A stretch of 64,000 nt of DNA from Hymenobacter taeanensis (GTDB taxonomy: Bacteria; Bacteroidota; Bacteroidia; Cytophagales; Hymenobacteraceae), in NCBI RefSeq assembly GCF_013137895.1, contig NZ_CP053538.1, positions 991,501 to 1,055,500 of the forward strand. Reading direction: 5' to 3'. The notes beneath the pieces are model-generated. The model was not told the origin of the DNA, ran no database searches, and saw nothing but the letters and a program-made list of their open reading frames with translations. Positions 1 through 8,654 of this stretch are shown here, in pieces. Position 1 is the stretch's first letter. The number at the start of each line of letters is the position of its first letter. The position numbers were made by a program, and so were the translations under genes.

Positions 1-500
1 TGAATCAGGTTCAAGAGCTCTTCGAAATTGTAGTTTGACAAGGTAAATTCTTCGCCGGCCAGGTCCTCGGGGTACTCCCCGCCGTCGCTGACTGCCACCA
101 GCGGCGCGTTGCGGCGGTGCTGGCGCAGAGCGGCGTTTATCATAATACGGCGAATCCAGAATTCGAGCGGGCACTCCCGCCGGAAACTGCCCAAATTCTT
201 AAACACCGTCAGAAACCCTTCCTGCAGCACGTCTTCGGCCTCGAAAGTGGTTTGAGCGTACCGCATGCACACGGCCATCATGCGGCCCGCGAAACGTTCG
301 TAAAGGTATTTCTGCATCAGGCGGCTACCAGACAGGCAACCGTCCAGCAGCTCATTGTCGGTGAGCTGCGAAGGCGGAGTGAGAGTACGCACAGGAGCGG
401 ATAACGACGAGGATAGGGCTTCCGAGCGGGTGGTAGTGGCTCGGTTAGGTAACAGGCTGCGCAGCCCGCCCCCTCCTACTGATGCCGACAAGGCGCTCAT
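1..500 (-). CDS. ECF-type RNA polymerase sigma factor, C-terminus cut by window edge
   Basis: Partial gene running off the left edge; about 166 N-terminal residues are present. Reading back from the ATG at 500, a low-complexity N-terminus of about 45 residues leads into LTDNELLDGCLSG, then a sigma-70 region 2 core (KYLYERFAGRMMAVCMRYA, then FEAEDVLQEGFLTVFKNL) and the region-2 end FWIRRIMINAALRQHRR. This is the usual layout of an extracytoplasmic-function sigma factor, which directs RNA polymerase to envelope or stress promoters. Region 4, which reads the -35 element, lies outside the window. The gene is divergent from wrbA across 411 bases. No anti-sigma gene is visible because the downstream side is cut off. 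The family call is firm; the regulon is unknown. Confidence 0.85.
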   Translation of the reverse strand, partial: MSALSASVGGGGLRSLLPNRATTTRSEALSSSLSAPVRTLTPPSQLTDNELLDGCLSGSRLMQKYLYERFAGRMMAVCMRYAQTTFEAEDVLQEGFLTVFKNLGSFRRECPLEFWIRRIMINAALRQHRRNAPLVAVSDGGEYPEDLAGEEFTLSNYNFEELLNLI

Positions 501-911
501 GGAGTTGTCCGGCCCGCGCGGGGTCCGGCAGTAAGACGCTCACCCGCGGCTGGTCCCTCCTGGGGTGCATAACCGCGCAAGTAAGAATGCTGCATACGCT
601 ACTAATTCGAATAAGCTTGATGCTAAACAGGTAACTAAAGCGCCGCTTTATACAGGGTAAGTGGCGTTCTGGGATGGAGATGCCGGTTCACGCTGGTTAG
701 GTTGCATACCCTCCCCATAAAATTAAAATTTCCGGGCTGCACTCCCGGCAAAAGCTAGATGAGCCGGCGTATTTACCCGACCACAACAATGCCACCACTT
801 ATCATGTATATACATATATTAGCCTCGCGGTAGCTTTCCTGCGTAGCATTAGTAGGTGGCGCCGGGCGCCCAACGAAAATTCTCTTACCCACTTTACCAA
901 ACCCAACTTAC
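501..911. other. Divergent intergenic region with a 12-bp palindrome
   Basis: This stretch separates the sigma-factor and wrbA starts. It holds a perfect 12-bp palindrome, ATGTATATACAT, at 804-815, about 100 bases before the wrbA start, in an AT-rich pocket that stands out from the GC-rich surroundings. TAGCTTTC at 831-838 is one base off the Bacteroidota -7 element TAnnTTTG, with no convincing -33 partner. Nothing coding is seen on either strand. An operator or promoter role is an inference. Confidence 0.4.
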
Positions 912-1523
912 ATGAAAACCCTTGTTCTGTTCTATTCAACCTATGGTCATATCTGGAAAATGGCCGAAGCAGTAGCCGAAGGTGCCCGCCAGGTATCCGG
1001 CAACGAGGTAGTGGTAAAGCGCGTGCCCGAAACGCTGCCCCAGGCTATTCTGGACCAGATTGGTGCCACCGAGGCGCAAAAGGCATTTGAGCACATTCCG
1101 GTGGCTACGCCTAATGAACTGGAGCAGTACGACGCTATCATCTTTGGTACGCCCACTCGCTACGGCAACCTGTGCGGCCAGATGCAGGCCTTCATGGACT
1201 CAACGGGTGGCCTGTGGGCCCAGGGCAAGCTGGTAGGCAAAGTAGGCGGCGTATTTGTGAGCACCGCCACTCAGCACGGCGGCCAAGAAACCACCATTCG
1301 TGCCTTCCATACTGAGCTGCTGCACCACGGCTTTGTAATTGTGGGCCTCCCCTACGCCTGGCAGGGTCAGATGGGCCACGAGACCGTAACGGGTGGCACG
1401 CCCTACGGCGCCAGCACCGTGGCCGGCGGCCAGGGCGAGCGGCAGCCCAGCGAGAACGAGCTGGAAGGCGCAATTTTCCAGGGTCGGCACACCGCCGAAA
1501 TTGCCAGCAAGCTAGCCAAGTAA
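912..1523 (+). CDS. wrbA: NAD(P)H:quinone oxidoreductase WrbA
   Basis: A 203-residue flavodoxin-like protein of the usual WrbA length. The N-terminal beta strand and phosphate loop ([21 protein letters not shown], residues 4-24) bind the FMN phosphate. The [16 protein letters not shown] stretch near residue 80 and the [15 protein letters not shown] loop near residue 115 are hallmark WrbA segments that hold the isoalloxazine ring, and PYAWQGQ and GGTPYGAST complete the signature. WrbA is a cytosolic tetramer that reduces quinones by two electrons, limiting oxidative stress. It stands alone between the divergent sigma-factor gene and a strong two-way terminator. No Shine-Dalgarno is evident, as is normal in Bacteroidota. 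Confidence 0.95.
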   Translation: MKTLVLFYSTYGHIWKMAEAVAEGARQVSGNEVVVKRVPETLPQAILDQIGATEAQKAFEHIPVATPNELEQYDAIIFGTPTRYGNLCGQMQAFMDSTGGLWAQGKLVGKVGGVFVSTATQHGGQETTIRAFHTELLHHGFVIVGLPYAWQGQMGHETVTGGTPYGASTVAGGQGERQPSENELEGAIFQGRHTAEIASKLAK

Positions 1524-1537
1524 ACTTGCCATTTGTT

Positions 1538-1587
1538 ACCACACAAAAAGCCCGACCAGAATACTCTGGTCGGGCTTTTTGTGTGGT
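1538..1587. terminator. Bidirectional terminator between wrbA and the LytTR regulator
   Basis: Perfect 23-bp inverted repeat (1538-1560 and 1565-1587) with an ATAC loop. The GC-rich core AGCCCGACCAGA is flanked by A5 on one side and T5 on the other, so it can stop transcripts from both converging genes. Confidence 0.9.
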
Positions 1588-1599
1588 AGCTGCCTGGTT

Positions 1600-2349
1600 C
1601 TATAACTGATTATATGCCTTGATAAGGCTGGCGAAAGACTCCCGGTAGGTGTCGCCGATGGGCAGCAGCCGGCCGGCTACCTGCACCTTGCCCCGTTCCA
1701 GGTGCTCAATGCGGCTCAGGGCTACCAGGTACGATTTATGGATGCGGGCAAAACGGTCGGGGGGCAGCACTTCCTCTACCCGCCTGAACGACTGCAGCGT
1801 GAGCACCTTACCGGTGGTGGTGTAAATCATGAGATACTCCTTCATGCCCTCGATGTAGAGAATATCATTGAAGGCAACGCGCTGCAGCCGGTGCTCGTTT
1901 TTCACGAACATGGCATCGGAAGAAGCGGGCTGGTGCTCTGCTGAAGCAACGGGAGCGGGCGCCAGGCCAGTGGCCGCCGGCGCCGCGCTTGCCCCGGCCA
2001 GCTGCTGCCGCACCTTCTGCACGGCCTGCAAAAACCGCTCAAAGGCAATGGGCTTCAGCAAATAATCGGCGGCGTTTAGCTCATAGCTGCGCACTGCATA
2101 CTGGTCATAAGCAGTGGTGAAGATGATTTTCGGGGCGGGCTGCGGCAGTAGCTGCGCCAGCTGCAGGCCAGTGAGGCGCGGCATGTGAATATCCAGAAAA
2201 ACCAGGTCTACGGGCGTATCCTGCAGGAAAGCTAACCCGGCCAGGGCATCATCAAACTGCCCTTTCAACTCTAGGCCAGGTACCTGCGCGCAGTAGTCGG
2301 CCAGCAGGTCGAGAGCCAGGGGTTCATCATCGAGAATAGCGCAGGTCAT
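1600..2349 (-). CDS. LytTR-family response regulator (module 1)
   Basis: A 249-residue two-domain regulator. The receiver domain (about 1-115) has the acidic pair D7/D8, the phosphoacceptor D53 in VFLDIHMPRLTG, the T/T pair in FTTAY and the conserved K99 in YLLKP. A linker rich in alanine and proline follows, then a LytTR DNA-binding domain (about 145-249) with FVKNEHRLQRV, YIEGMKEYLMIYT and FARIHKSYLVAL. LytTR domains bind paired short repeats through a beta-sheet fold. The gene follows its kinase by 174 bases on the same strand. It is a paralogue of the regulator at 8655-9419; both carry the block LDIHMPRLTGLQLAQLLPQP. The probable targets are the facing ABC/OMP genes, which is an inference from context. 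Confidence 0.93.
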   Translation of the reverse strand: MTCAILDDEPLALDLLADYCAQVPGLELKGQFDDALAGLAFLQDTPVDLVFLDIHMPRLTGLQLAQLLPQPAPKIIFTTAYDQYAVRSYELNAADYLLKPIAFERFLQAVQKVRQQLAGASAAPAATGLAPAPVASAEHQPASSDAMFVKNEHRLQRVAFNDILYIEGMKEYLMIYTTTGKVLTLQSFRRVEEVLPPDRFARIHKSYLVALSRIEHLERGKVQVAGRLLPIGDTYRESFASLIKAYNQL

Positions 2350-2523
2350 GGAGTAAGAGTAGAATTAGCGGATAGTTGCCAGACTAATGTGAGGGGGTAA
2401 ATATACTGGCCCCGGCATTTTGCGCAGGAGTATACCCAGCTGGCAGAGCTTATGCCCGTGAGATGCTCATGCGAGGCCGAACGGTTGCCTGTGGCTGCAA
2501 ATCTGATTGTGCTAGGCCACTCG

Positions 2524-3840
2524 CTACGTCTTTTGTTCGCTTTGCAGCGTGAGCGTAACCTGGTGCTGGCCGGGCGGCGTTTGCACCTCTAGCGTGTACC
2601 GGCCCGAGTACAGCAACTCCAGGCGGCGGTGCAGGTTCACGAGGCCCACGCCGCCGGGCTGCTTGGGTAAATCACGGGTAGCATCGGGGTCGGCCACATA
2701 ATTCAGCACCGAAAACCGGATTAACCCACCGGGGTCCAGATTCAGGGTAATATGTACCGCCACTGGCCTGGCGGCCAGGTCGCCGTGCTTGAAAGCGTTT
2801 TCTACCAGCGGCAGCAGCAGCAGGGGCGCAATGGGATGGGCGCAGTCGGGTGAGGTACCGCTAATGTCCAGCCGAATGGCATCGGGTGCTGAAGCGGGCA
2901 AACGCAGGCGCTGCAAGTCCAGGAAGGCGTTCAGGTGGGCTAGCTCCCGGCTGAGCGGCACGGTATCAGTGCTGCTTTCATAGAGCAGATAACGCATAAT
3001 TTCAGCCAGGCGCAGTACTGCCTCCGGGGCTTTGTCTGACTTGCGGCTGGTGAGGGAGTAGATGTTGTTGAGCGTATTAAAGAGAAAGTGCGGGTTGATT
3101 TGCGTTTTGAGCATGGCTAGCTCCGTGAGCAGCTGTTGGCGCTCCTGCTCCCGGCGGTTACGCTGCCCACGCACGTAGTCGCCGGTGATGCGCAGGGCCG
3201 AGCTGCTGCCCACAATGAACGCTCCTATGAATCCGGCAACCAACACGCGCATCCACTCCTCCGAAACAGCCGACTTAGCAGGCTTCACAACGGTAGTAAC
3301 AGGTTTTTTCTGCCCAGGAGCGGTTTCCGTGACCTGGTAGGCGCGTCCTGCCTTTCTCGGCGACGTGTGGTAGGTTACTTCTCCTATTACCAATGCGTAG
3401 GGCGCCACCAGCACTATGGCCAGCAATATGTATTGAACTACCTGGGCCCGGGCCAACGTACGCGGAATAAGCCAGCGCCACGTGAGATAAAACAACGTGG
3501 CGGCTCCTATATCTTCCAGTAGCAACCGGCCCAGCAACAACAGCAGCGGCTGCCACTCAGCAGCCGTAGCCGGAAAGTGAGCAAGGGCGGAAACCGGGCC
3601 AATGAGCTTTAGGCCATCGAAGGCCAGCAGCCAGAGCCAGAGCAAAGCATGAATTCCGCGGGGTACCCGCCCGGCGTCTGGTGCCGCCGACCAGTTAGTG
3701 GGCCGCAACAGGGAGCCGAGCCGGGCCCGCCAGCTCCGCCGGATAGCGGCTTCTTCTGCACTCAGGCCAACAAGCGGTACGGATGATATTTCCATCCCGA
3801 AAAATACGAAGCCCACTGTGCGAAGGGCCATCCTTTTCAA
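2524..3840 (-). CDS. LytS-type sensor histidine kinase (module 1)
   Basis: A 438-residue inner-membrane kinase of the His_kinase (PF06580) type. There are about four hydrophobic segments (roughly 63-80, 97-120, 134-154, 196-215), with a loop of about 40 residues rich in K, P and T between the third and fourth that could face the periplasm. The phospho-accepting histidine is H251 in INPHFLFNTLNN, and the ATPase part contains LLLLPLVENAFKHGD and GGVGLVNLHRRLELLY. It should phosphorylate the regulator encoded next. An alternative start at residue 16 (3795) would drop a weak N-terminus; the sequence does not decide. The loop is longer than in the paralogue at 9621-10811, so the two may sense different cues. 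Confidence 0.92.
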   Translation of the reverse strand: MKRMALRTVGFVFFGMEISSVPLVGLSAEEAAIRRSWRARLGSLLRPTNWSAAPDAGRVPRGIHALLWLWLLAFDGLKLIGPVSALAHFPATAAEWQPLLLLLGRLLLEDIGAATLFYLTWRWLIPRTLARAQVVQYILLAIVLVAPYALVIGEVTYHTSPRKAGRAYQVTETAPGQKKPVTTVVKPAKSAVSEEWMRVLVAGFIGAFIVGSSSALRITGDYVRGQRNRREQERQQLLTELAMLKTQINPHFLFNTLNNIYSLTSRKSDKAPEAVLRLAEIMRYLLYESSTDTVPLSRELAHLNAFLDLQRLRLPASAPDAIRLDISGTSPDCAHPIAPLLLLPLVENAFKHGDLAARPVAVHITLNLDPGGLIRFSVLNYVADPDATRDLPKQPGGVGLVNLHRRLELLYSGRYTLEVQTPPGQHQVTLTLQSEQKT

Positions 3841-3939
3841 TCAACCTCCCTGCCCAGACCGCCAACGGCCCTTTACCTCTGGTGAAAGTGGCCTAAGCCA
3901 GATCAAGGACTAAGTGGTAGTGTTTGATGGGTAAAACCA

Positions 3940-4009
3940 GCCGTTACGGGCCTGGTACTTTGCGTTGGTTGAATAGCAGAAAGTAGATATAGAGCCTGCC
4001 CTACGTTTG
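3940..4009 (+). promoter_or_regulatory. Promoter and putative LytTR sites before the ABC-transporter gene
   Basis: TACGTTTG at 4002-4009 matches the Bacteroidota -7 consensus TAnnTTTG exactly; no clear -33 TTTG is present. GTTGGTTGAAT lies at 3964-3974, 38 bases upstream of the -7 element. Its TGCGTTGGT portion matches 8 of 9 positions of the LytTR half-site used by AlgR/AgrA-type regulators, and a second related half-site (GCCGTTACG) lies 21 bases further upstream, the usual two-turn spacing. The element recurs before the receptor of module 2. TACTTTG at 3956-3962 is a second, weaker -7 candidate. Confidence 0.5.
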
Positions 4010-4037
4010 CTCCAGGTTCTCCCATTCTTTCTGTGCT

Positions 4038-4967
4038 ATGGCTACCCCTGCTCTACTCCTGGAAACCCAGGGCCTGTCCTTCCGCTTCGGCAAGCGGCCT
4101 ATCCTTCACGATATTAACCTGCAAGTACCCACCGGCAGCATCTATGGGTTTCTGGGGCCAAACGGGGCGGGCAAAAGCACCACCATGCGGCTGCTGCTAG
4201 GCCTGTTGCGGCCGGCGGCGGGCACCGTGCAGCTGTTTGGGTATGACTTAGCCAAGCACCGGGTGGCCCTGCTCAGCCGGGTGGGGGCCCTCATCGAAAA
4301 CCCTTCCCTCTACGACCACCTTACCGGGTATGAGAACCTGGAGGCCACGCGCCGCCTGCGGGGCATAGCGGCTTCCCGCACGAGTGAGGTGCTGGAGCTG
4401 GTAGGCCTTAGCGCTGAATCGGCGGGGCGCCCCGCCAAGGAGTACTCTTTAGGAATGCGGCAGCGCCTAGGCCTGGCGCTGGCCCTGCTACCCGACCCCG
4501 ACCTACTGATGCTGGATGAGCCCACCAATGGCCTCGACCCCAACGGTATTATTGAGATGCGGGAGCTGCTACGGCGCCTGCAGGGCCTGGGTAAAACTAT
4601 TCTGCTCTCCAGCCACCTCATTGCTGAGATTGAAAAAGTAGCCACGCACGTGGGCGTTATTCAGCAAGGCAAGCTGGTATTTCAGGGTAGCCTGCCTGAG
4701 CTGCAGCACCTCCAGACTGGCCGGGCCAACCTGGTGCTGGAAACGAAAAGCGCCGATACCTGCCGCAACCTGCTGCCCCAGCTGCTGGCTGAGGCCACTG
4801 TTACCGGCCTGGGCTCTTTGCGCCTGCCCTACCACTCCCGCGAGCAGGTAGCCACGCTGGCCGAAGCACTGGTAGCCGCCGGCCAGCCCATTTACGGCTT
4901 ACGCTCTGAGCAGCCCAGCCTCGAAGACACTTTCCTTCACCTCACTGAAACCAACGCCGCTATATGA
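4038..4967 (+). CDS. ABC transporter ATP-binding protein
   Basis: A 309-residue nucleotide-binding subunit. Walker A is GPNGAGKST (40-48), the signature is SLGMRQR (about 137-143), Walker B is LLMLDEP (156-162), and the switch histidine lies in ILLSSHL. A C-terminal extension of about 80 residues follows the ATPase core, as in BcrA/CcmA-type exporters of peptides or drugs. It overlaps the permease gene by four bases (ATGA), so the two are translationally coupled. The pair sits between a LytS/LytTR system and an outer-membrane receptor, which in other bacteria is typical of antimicrobial-peptide sensing and resistance modules; that role is an inference, and the substrate is not known. Confidence 0.93.
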   Translation: MATPALLLETQGLSFRFGKRPILHDINLQVPTGSIYGFLGPNGAGKSTTMRLLLGLLRPAAGTVQLFGYDLAKHRVALLSRVGALIENPSLYDHLTGYENLEATRRLRGIAASRTSEVLELVGLSAESAGRPAKEYSLGMRQRLGLALALLPDPDLLMLDEPTNGLDPNGIIEMRELLRRLQGLGKTILLSSHLIAEIEKVATHVGVIQQGKLVFQGSLPELQHLQTGRANLVLETKSADTCRNLLPQLLAEATVTGLGSLRLPYHSREQVATLAEALVAAGQPIYGLRSEQPSLEDTFLHLTETNAAI

Positions 4968-5809
4968 GCGCTACCCTACCCTCCGCCGAGTTTGCCGTAG
5001 CCCTGCCGGCTGCCCCTTCTCCTCTGCAGCAGCTGCAGCGCACGTTGTCGGGTGATATGCTGAAGCTGCGCCGCACGGCCGCCCTCCGGTTGTCGCTGTT
5101 CAGTGGGGTACTGCCCGTACTGCTCACGTTCTGCATTCTTTACTTTAAGGGGCAGTACATCATTAAGGGTGGCGTAAATCCGTGGCCGCAATTTGTGAGC
5201 ATGGCCTGGCAAACGGCGGGCACCTTGCTGCTGCCCCTGTTTGTGGTGCTACTCACCAGCCTAATTGTAAACATTGAAACTAAATCCAGCGCCTGGAAAC
5301 ACCTGTTTGCGCTGCCAGTGGGCCGCGGCGCGGTGTTCTTTTCTAAGCTGCTGGTACTGCTGGGCCTCAACGCGCTGGCGCTGCTGCTGTTTGTGGCTGC
5401 GCTCTTGGGCGCAGGTTTCCTGCTAGGCCTAGTGAAGCCGGGGCTGGGCTTCCAGACCCACCAGGCCCCGCTGCAAACAGTGCTCTGGATGTATGGCCAC
5501 ACCTACGTGGCCACGCTGGGGCTGCTGGCGGTGCAGTATATCGTGAGTTTGTACTGGCGCTCTTTTGTGGTGCCAGTGGGGGTGGGCATGGGCGCAGTGG
5601 TAGTCACCATTGCCCTGCTCCGGTGGGAGCACGTCGACAAAATCCCGTACTCGGCACCCCTGGGCACTACCATGCAGATGAAGATGAGCAAGCTTAGTGG
5701 CCTGGAGGTTGCGCACACCTTGTTCAGGCACGAGTGGTACAGCCTGGCGTGGTTTGCCGGTGCCCTACTCATTGGGTACGTGCTGCTGCAGCTGCGCCGC
5801 GCCGATTAG
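4964..5809 (+). CDS. ABC-2 type transporter permease
   Basis: A 281-residue integral membrane protein with about six hydrophobic segments (roughly 41-64, 85-106, 125-150, 175-195, 203-222, 260-277). It follows a cytoplasmic N-terminus of about 40 residues that contains LQRTLSGDMLKLRRTAALRL, the amphipathic lead-in seen in ABC-2 permeases. It fits the family of lantibiotic-immunity and bacitracin-type permeases by size and topology. Its start overlaps the stop of the ATPase gene, so they should form a 2+2 complex in the inner membrane. A 187-base gap without a clear promoter precedes the receptor gene, so all three may be co-transcribed. Confidence 0.88.
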   Translation: MSATLPSAEFAVALPAAPSPLQQLQRTLSGDMLKLRRTAALRLSLFSGVLPVLLTFCILYFKGQYIIKGGVNPWPQFVSMAWQTAGTLLLPLFVVLLTSLIVNIETKSSAWKHLFALPVGRGAVFFSKLLVLLGLNALALLLFVAALLGAGFLLGLVKPGLGFQTHQAPLQTVLWMYGHTYVATLGLLAVQYIVSLYWRSFVVPVGVGMGAVVVTIALLRWEHVDKIPYSAPLGTTMQMKMSKLSGLEVAHTLFRHEWYSLAWFAGALLIGYVLLQLRRAD

Positions 5810-5996
5810 GTGGCCTAGCTCATCTTTTTCTTCGGCGTAGTGCAACCCTTCTAAGCTCAACGGTGCCTCTGCGCCAGCGTTACCATTCAGTCTTCTATTT
5901 CTACCCTTCAGCACCCGCTTCCTACAGCTCAGCTGCTTTTACTTTCTACTTCCTCCTTTTTACCGGCTCTTTGCGAGTGCAATCTGCTTTTCTCCG

Positions 5997-8558
5997 ATGA
6001 AAAACGCCTATCTACCGCTATCCTTATTGCTAACGGGCCTGCTTTCGGCCCCTGCTGTAGCCCAAACCACGCCGCCCGCTGGGGCACGCCCAGCCGGTAC
6101 ACCGGGGCAGGCACCCGCTGCTAAGCCCATTTTACCACAAACCTCGCAGGGTGCCGGCCGCCTCACGGGTATTATTCTTGATGCCACTACCAAGAAGCCC
6201 GTTGAGTATGCTACCGTAGCTCTGCTGCCCCTGGCTGGCACTACCCCCATTGATGGGACCGTTTGCGATGATCGGGGCCGCTTTACCCTGAAAGGGCTGG
6301 CCGCCGGCGCTTACCGGGTGCAGGTGAGCTTTTTGGGCTACACGGCCCGTACTCAGAACGTTACAATTACTGATGGCGCCACCGACCTGGGTACTCTTAC
6401 ACTGGAGTCATCGGCGCAGAAGCTGGGTGAAGTAACCGTAACCGGCGAGCGTGACGTGGTAGAAACCAAGCCCGACCGCATTGTGTACAATGCTGATAAG
6501 GATATTACCAACTCGGGGGGTACTGCGGCCGATGTGCTGCGCAAGGTGCCCCTGGTAAACGTGGACCCCGATGGCAACGTGGAGCTGCGCGGTACCAGCA
6601 ACGTGCGCGTGCTCATCAACAACAAGCCCTCGGGCATTGTAGCCAGCTCGGTGGCTGATGCCATGAAGCAGATTCCGGCCGACCAGATCAAGAGCGTGGA
6701 GGTAATTACCACGCCCTCGGCGAAGTACGACGCCGAAGGCACCGGGGGCATTATCAACATCATTCTCAAGAAGAATAACCTCGAAGGGCTGAACGGCTCC
6801 GTAGGCCTGGCCGGTGGCACGCGTAGCTCCAATGGCAACGCTACGCTCAACTACCGCAAGGGTAAAGTGGGCCTGAGCAGCTCAGTGAGCGGGTTTGCTT
6901 TCTACAGCCCCAACCGCAGTGAGCTGCGCCGCTACCTGCCCCTGACTGCCGGGGGCGAAGCGCTTTCCCTGATGCAGACCGGCAGCGGCAACACCATCGG
7001 TGGTGGCGGCTTCGGACGCCTAAGCCTCGACTACGACCCCGCCAAGTACCACAACCTTACGCTGAGCCTGCAGGGCAACCTGTTCCGCAACAGCGGCGAC
7101 CAGAGCCTCTACAACAACAGCATCTTCCCGGTGCAGCAGGAGTTCCTGCGCGACTTCGACCGCAAGTTTCACACCCAGAGCTACGACTTGAGCGGCAGCT
7201 ACACCCGCACCTTTGAGCAAAAGCGCCGCGAGTGGAGCGTGCTGGCCCAGCACACCCGCAACCGTAACAACCAGGAGTACGCCCTCGATCAGTTCAACAA
7301 CACTGGGTTTGGCCTAGGCCCCGAAACCGGCGTTGATTACCGCGAGCAGAGCCTTAACCTGGCTAAGAACCTGGAGACCACCTTGCAAACCGACTACGTG
7401 CAGCCCTTCTCGGAGACGGCCACGCTGGAAACGGGCGCTAAAGCCATTCTGCGCCGCGTAAGCAGCGACTACGACGTGTCAGAGGACCAGACCGGTAACG
7501 GCCCCCTCATCCGGAGCAATACCCGCTCCAACGTGTTCGACTACGACCAGGATGTACTGTCGGCGTACGGCACCTACGGTTTTAACCTGAGCAAAAAGGT
7601 TAGCACCCGCATTGGGGCGCGCGCCGAGAATACACGCATTGATGGCCGCTTTGCCCAACAGCTCAGCGAAAACTCCGGCCTGAAGCAGAATTACACCAAC
7701 GTGCTGCCAAACGTGAGCCTGAGCTACCAGCCTCAGAACCCCAAGAAGCCGGGGCAAACGGTACGCCTGGCCTACTCTACCCGCATTCAGCGCCCCCAGA
7801 TTTTCTACCTGAACCCCTTCCGTAACACCACCGATACACTCAACGTGAGCTACGGCAACCCCGAGCTGCGCCCCGAGCTGACGCACAGCTTTGAGCTGAA
7901 CTACACCACCTTCATCAAAGGCTCGGTAGTTAACATCTCAACCTACGCCCGCCGCACCAATAAGGCCATTGAGTCGTACCGGTTTGTAGATGAGTTTGGC
8001 GTTAACAACCAGACTTTCCGCAACATTGGGCGCAACGCTACCTACGGGGTGTCATTATTTACCTCAGTGAAGCCCATTCCTAAGTGGGATGTGAGCGGCA
8101 ACGTGAACGTGTATTACGTGTCGCTGAAGAGCCCGGCGCTGGGCTTCAACAATGATGGGGTGATGTACAACCTGAACCTGAACTCCAGCTACAAATTTGA
8201 GAAGGGCCTGAGCCTGCAGTTCTTTGGTGGCCTCAACTCGCCACGCGTGCAGTTGCAGGGCAAACAAGCCGCCTGGACATTCTACTCCGTGGGCCTGCGC
8301 AAAAACCTGCTCAAGGACAAGGCCGACCTGACCCTGAACGCCGACAACTTCCTCACGGCTACCCGCAACCTGAGCATTGAGCTCAACAGCCCCGGCCAAT
8401 TCCGCCAGGAGAGCAACAACTATATCTACCTGCGTGGGGTGCGCCTGGCCTTCAACTACCGCTTCGGCAAAACCACCACTCAGCCCCAGAAGCGCCGCCG
8501 CAGCATCCAGAACGACGACACCAAGCAGGGTGAAAGCACCGGCCAGGGTCAGCAGTAG
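5997..8558 (+). CDS. Outer-membrane receptor, OMP_b-brl_3 family (module 1)
   Basis: An 853-residue TonB-receptor-like protein. It starts with a signal peptide (1-22, ending PAVAQ). A carboxypeptidase-D-like regulatory fold follows (about 54-135; GIILDATTKKPVEYATVAL ... FTLKGLAAGAYRVQVSFLGY). Next is a plug domain (about 145-262; KPDRIVYNADKD, GGTAADVLRKVPLVNVD, RGTSNVRVLINNKP, YDAEGTGGIINIILKK), then a long beta-barrel ending in FNYRFGK plus a hydrophilic, Q- and R-rich tail. The family (PF14905) is often annotated TonB-dependent, yet no ligand is established for most members. It is a close paralogue of the protein at 11129-13615. Being downstream of an ABC exporter and a LytTR system suggests envelope sensing or peptide traffic, which is an inference. 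Confidence 0.92.
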   Translation: MKNAYLPLSLLLTGLLSAPAVAQTTPPAGARPAGTPGQAPAAKPILPQTSQGAGRLTGIILDATTKKPVEYATVALLPLAGTTPIDGTVCDDRGRFTLKGLAAGAYRVQVSFLGYTARTQNVTITDGATDLGTLTLESSAQKLGEVTVTGERDVVETKPDRIVYNADKDITNSGGTAADVLRKVPLVNVDPDGNVELRGTSNVRVLINNKPSGIVASSVADAMKQIPADQIKSVEVITTPSAKYDAEGTGGIINIILKKNNLEGLNGSVGLAGGTRSSNGNATLNYRKGKVGLSSSVSGFAFYSPNRSELRRYLPLTAGGEALSLMQTGSGNTIGGGGFGRLSLDYDPAKYHNLTLSLQGNLFRNSGDQSLYNNSIFPVQQEFLRDFDRKFHTQSYDLSGSYTRTFEQKRREWSVLAQHTRNRNNQEYALDQFNNTGFGLGPETGVDYREQSLNLAKNLETTLQTDYVQPFSETATLETGAKAILRRVSSDYDVSEDQTGNGPLIRSNTRSNVFDYDQDVLSAYGTYGFNLSKKVSTRIGARAENTRIDGRFAQQLSENSGLKQNYTNVLPNVSLSYQPQNPKKPGQTVRLAYSTRIQRPQIFYLNPFRNTTDTLNVSYGNPELRPELTHSFELNYTTFIKGSVVNISTYARRTNKAIESYRFVDEFGVNNQTFRNIGRNATYGVSLFTSVKPIPKWDVSGNVNVYYVSLKSPALGFNNDGVMYNLNLNSSYKFEKGLSLQFFGGLNSPRVQLQGKQAAWTFYSVGLRKNLLKDKADLTLNADNFLTATRNLSIELNSPGQFRQESNNYIYLRGVRLAFNYRFGKTTTQPQKRRRSIQNDDTKQGESTGQGQQ

Positions 8559-8594
8559 GTTTTGGGTGATGAAGTGATAGAGTGAAGTATTAGG

Positions 8595-8653
8595 GTGGCC
8601 TAGCGGCTCCGTCATTGCTTCGTCGTACCTCCTCGCAATGACACGTAGGCCAC
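8595..8653. repeat. Nested inverted repeat, REP-like, between convergent genes
   Basis: The outer arms are GTGGCCTA (8595-8602) and TAGGCCAC (8646-8653). The inner arms are GTCATTGC (8611-8618) and GCAATGAC (8635-8642), enclosing a CGTCGTACCTCCTC loop. The inner part resembles the dispersed GTCATTGCGAGG-type intergenic repeats seen in many bacterial genomes. Lying exactly between the ends of a receptor gene and a convergent regulator gene, it may act as a two-way transcription barrier, though it has no T tract. Confidence 0.6.
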
Positions 8654-8654
8654 T

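Noticed and set aside
117..404. Plus-strand open frame of 95 codons
   Set aside because: It lies opposite the sigma-factor gene, whose region 2 motifs are unmistakable; the plus frame has no recognisable content.
600..640. tRNA-like TTCGAAT sequence
   Set aside because: No cloverleaf can be drawn around it; no tRNA gene was recognised in the window.
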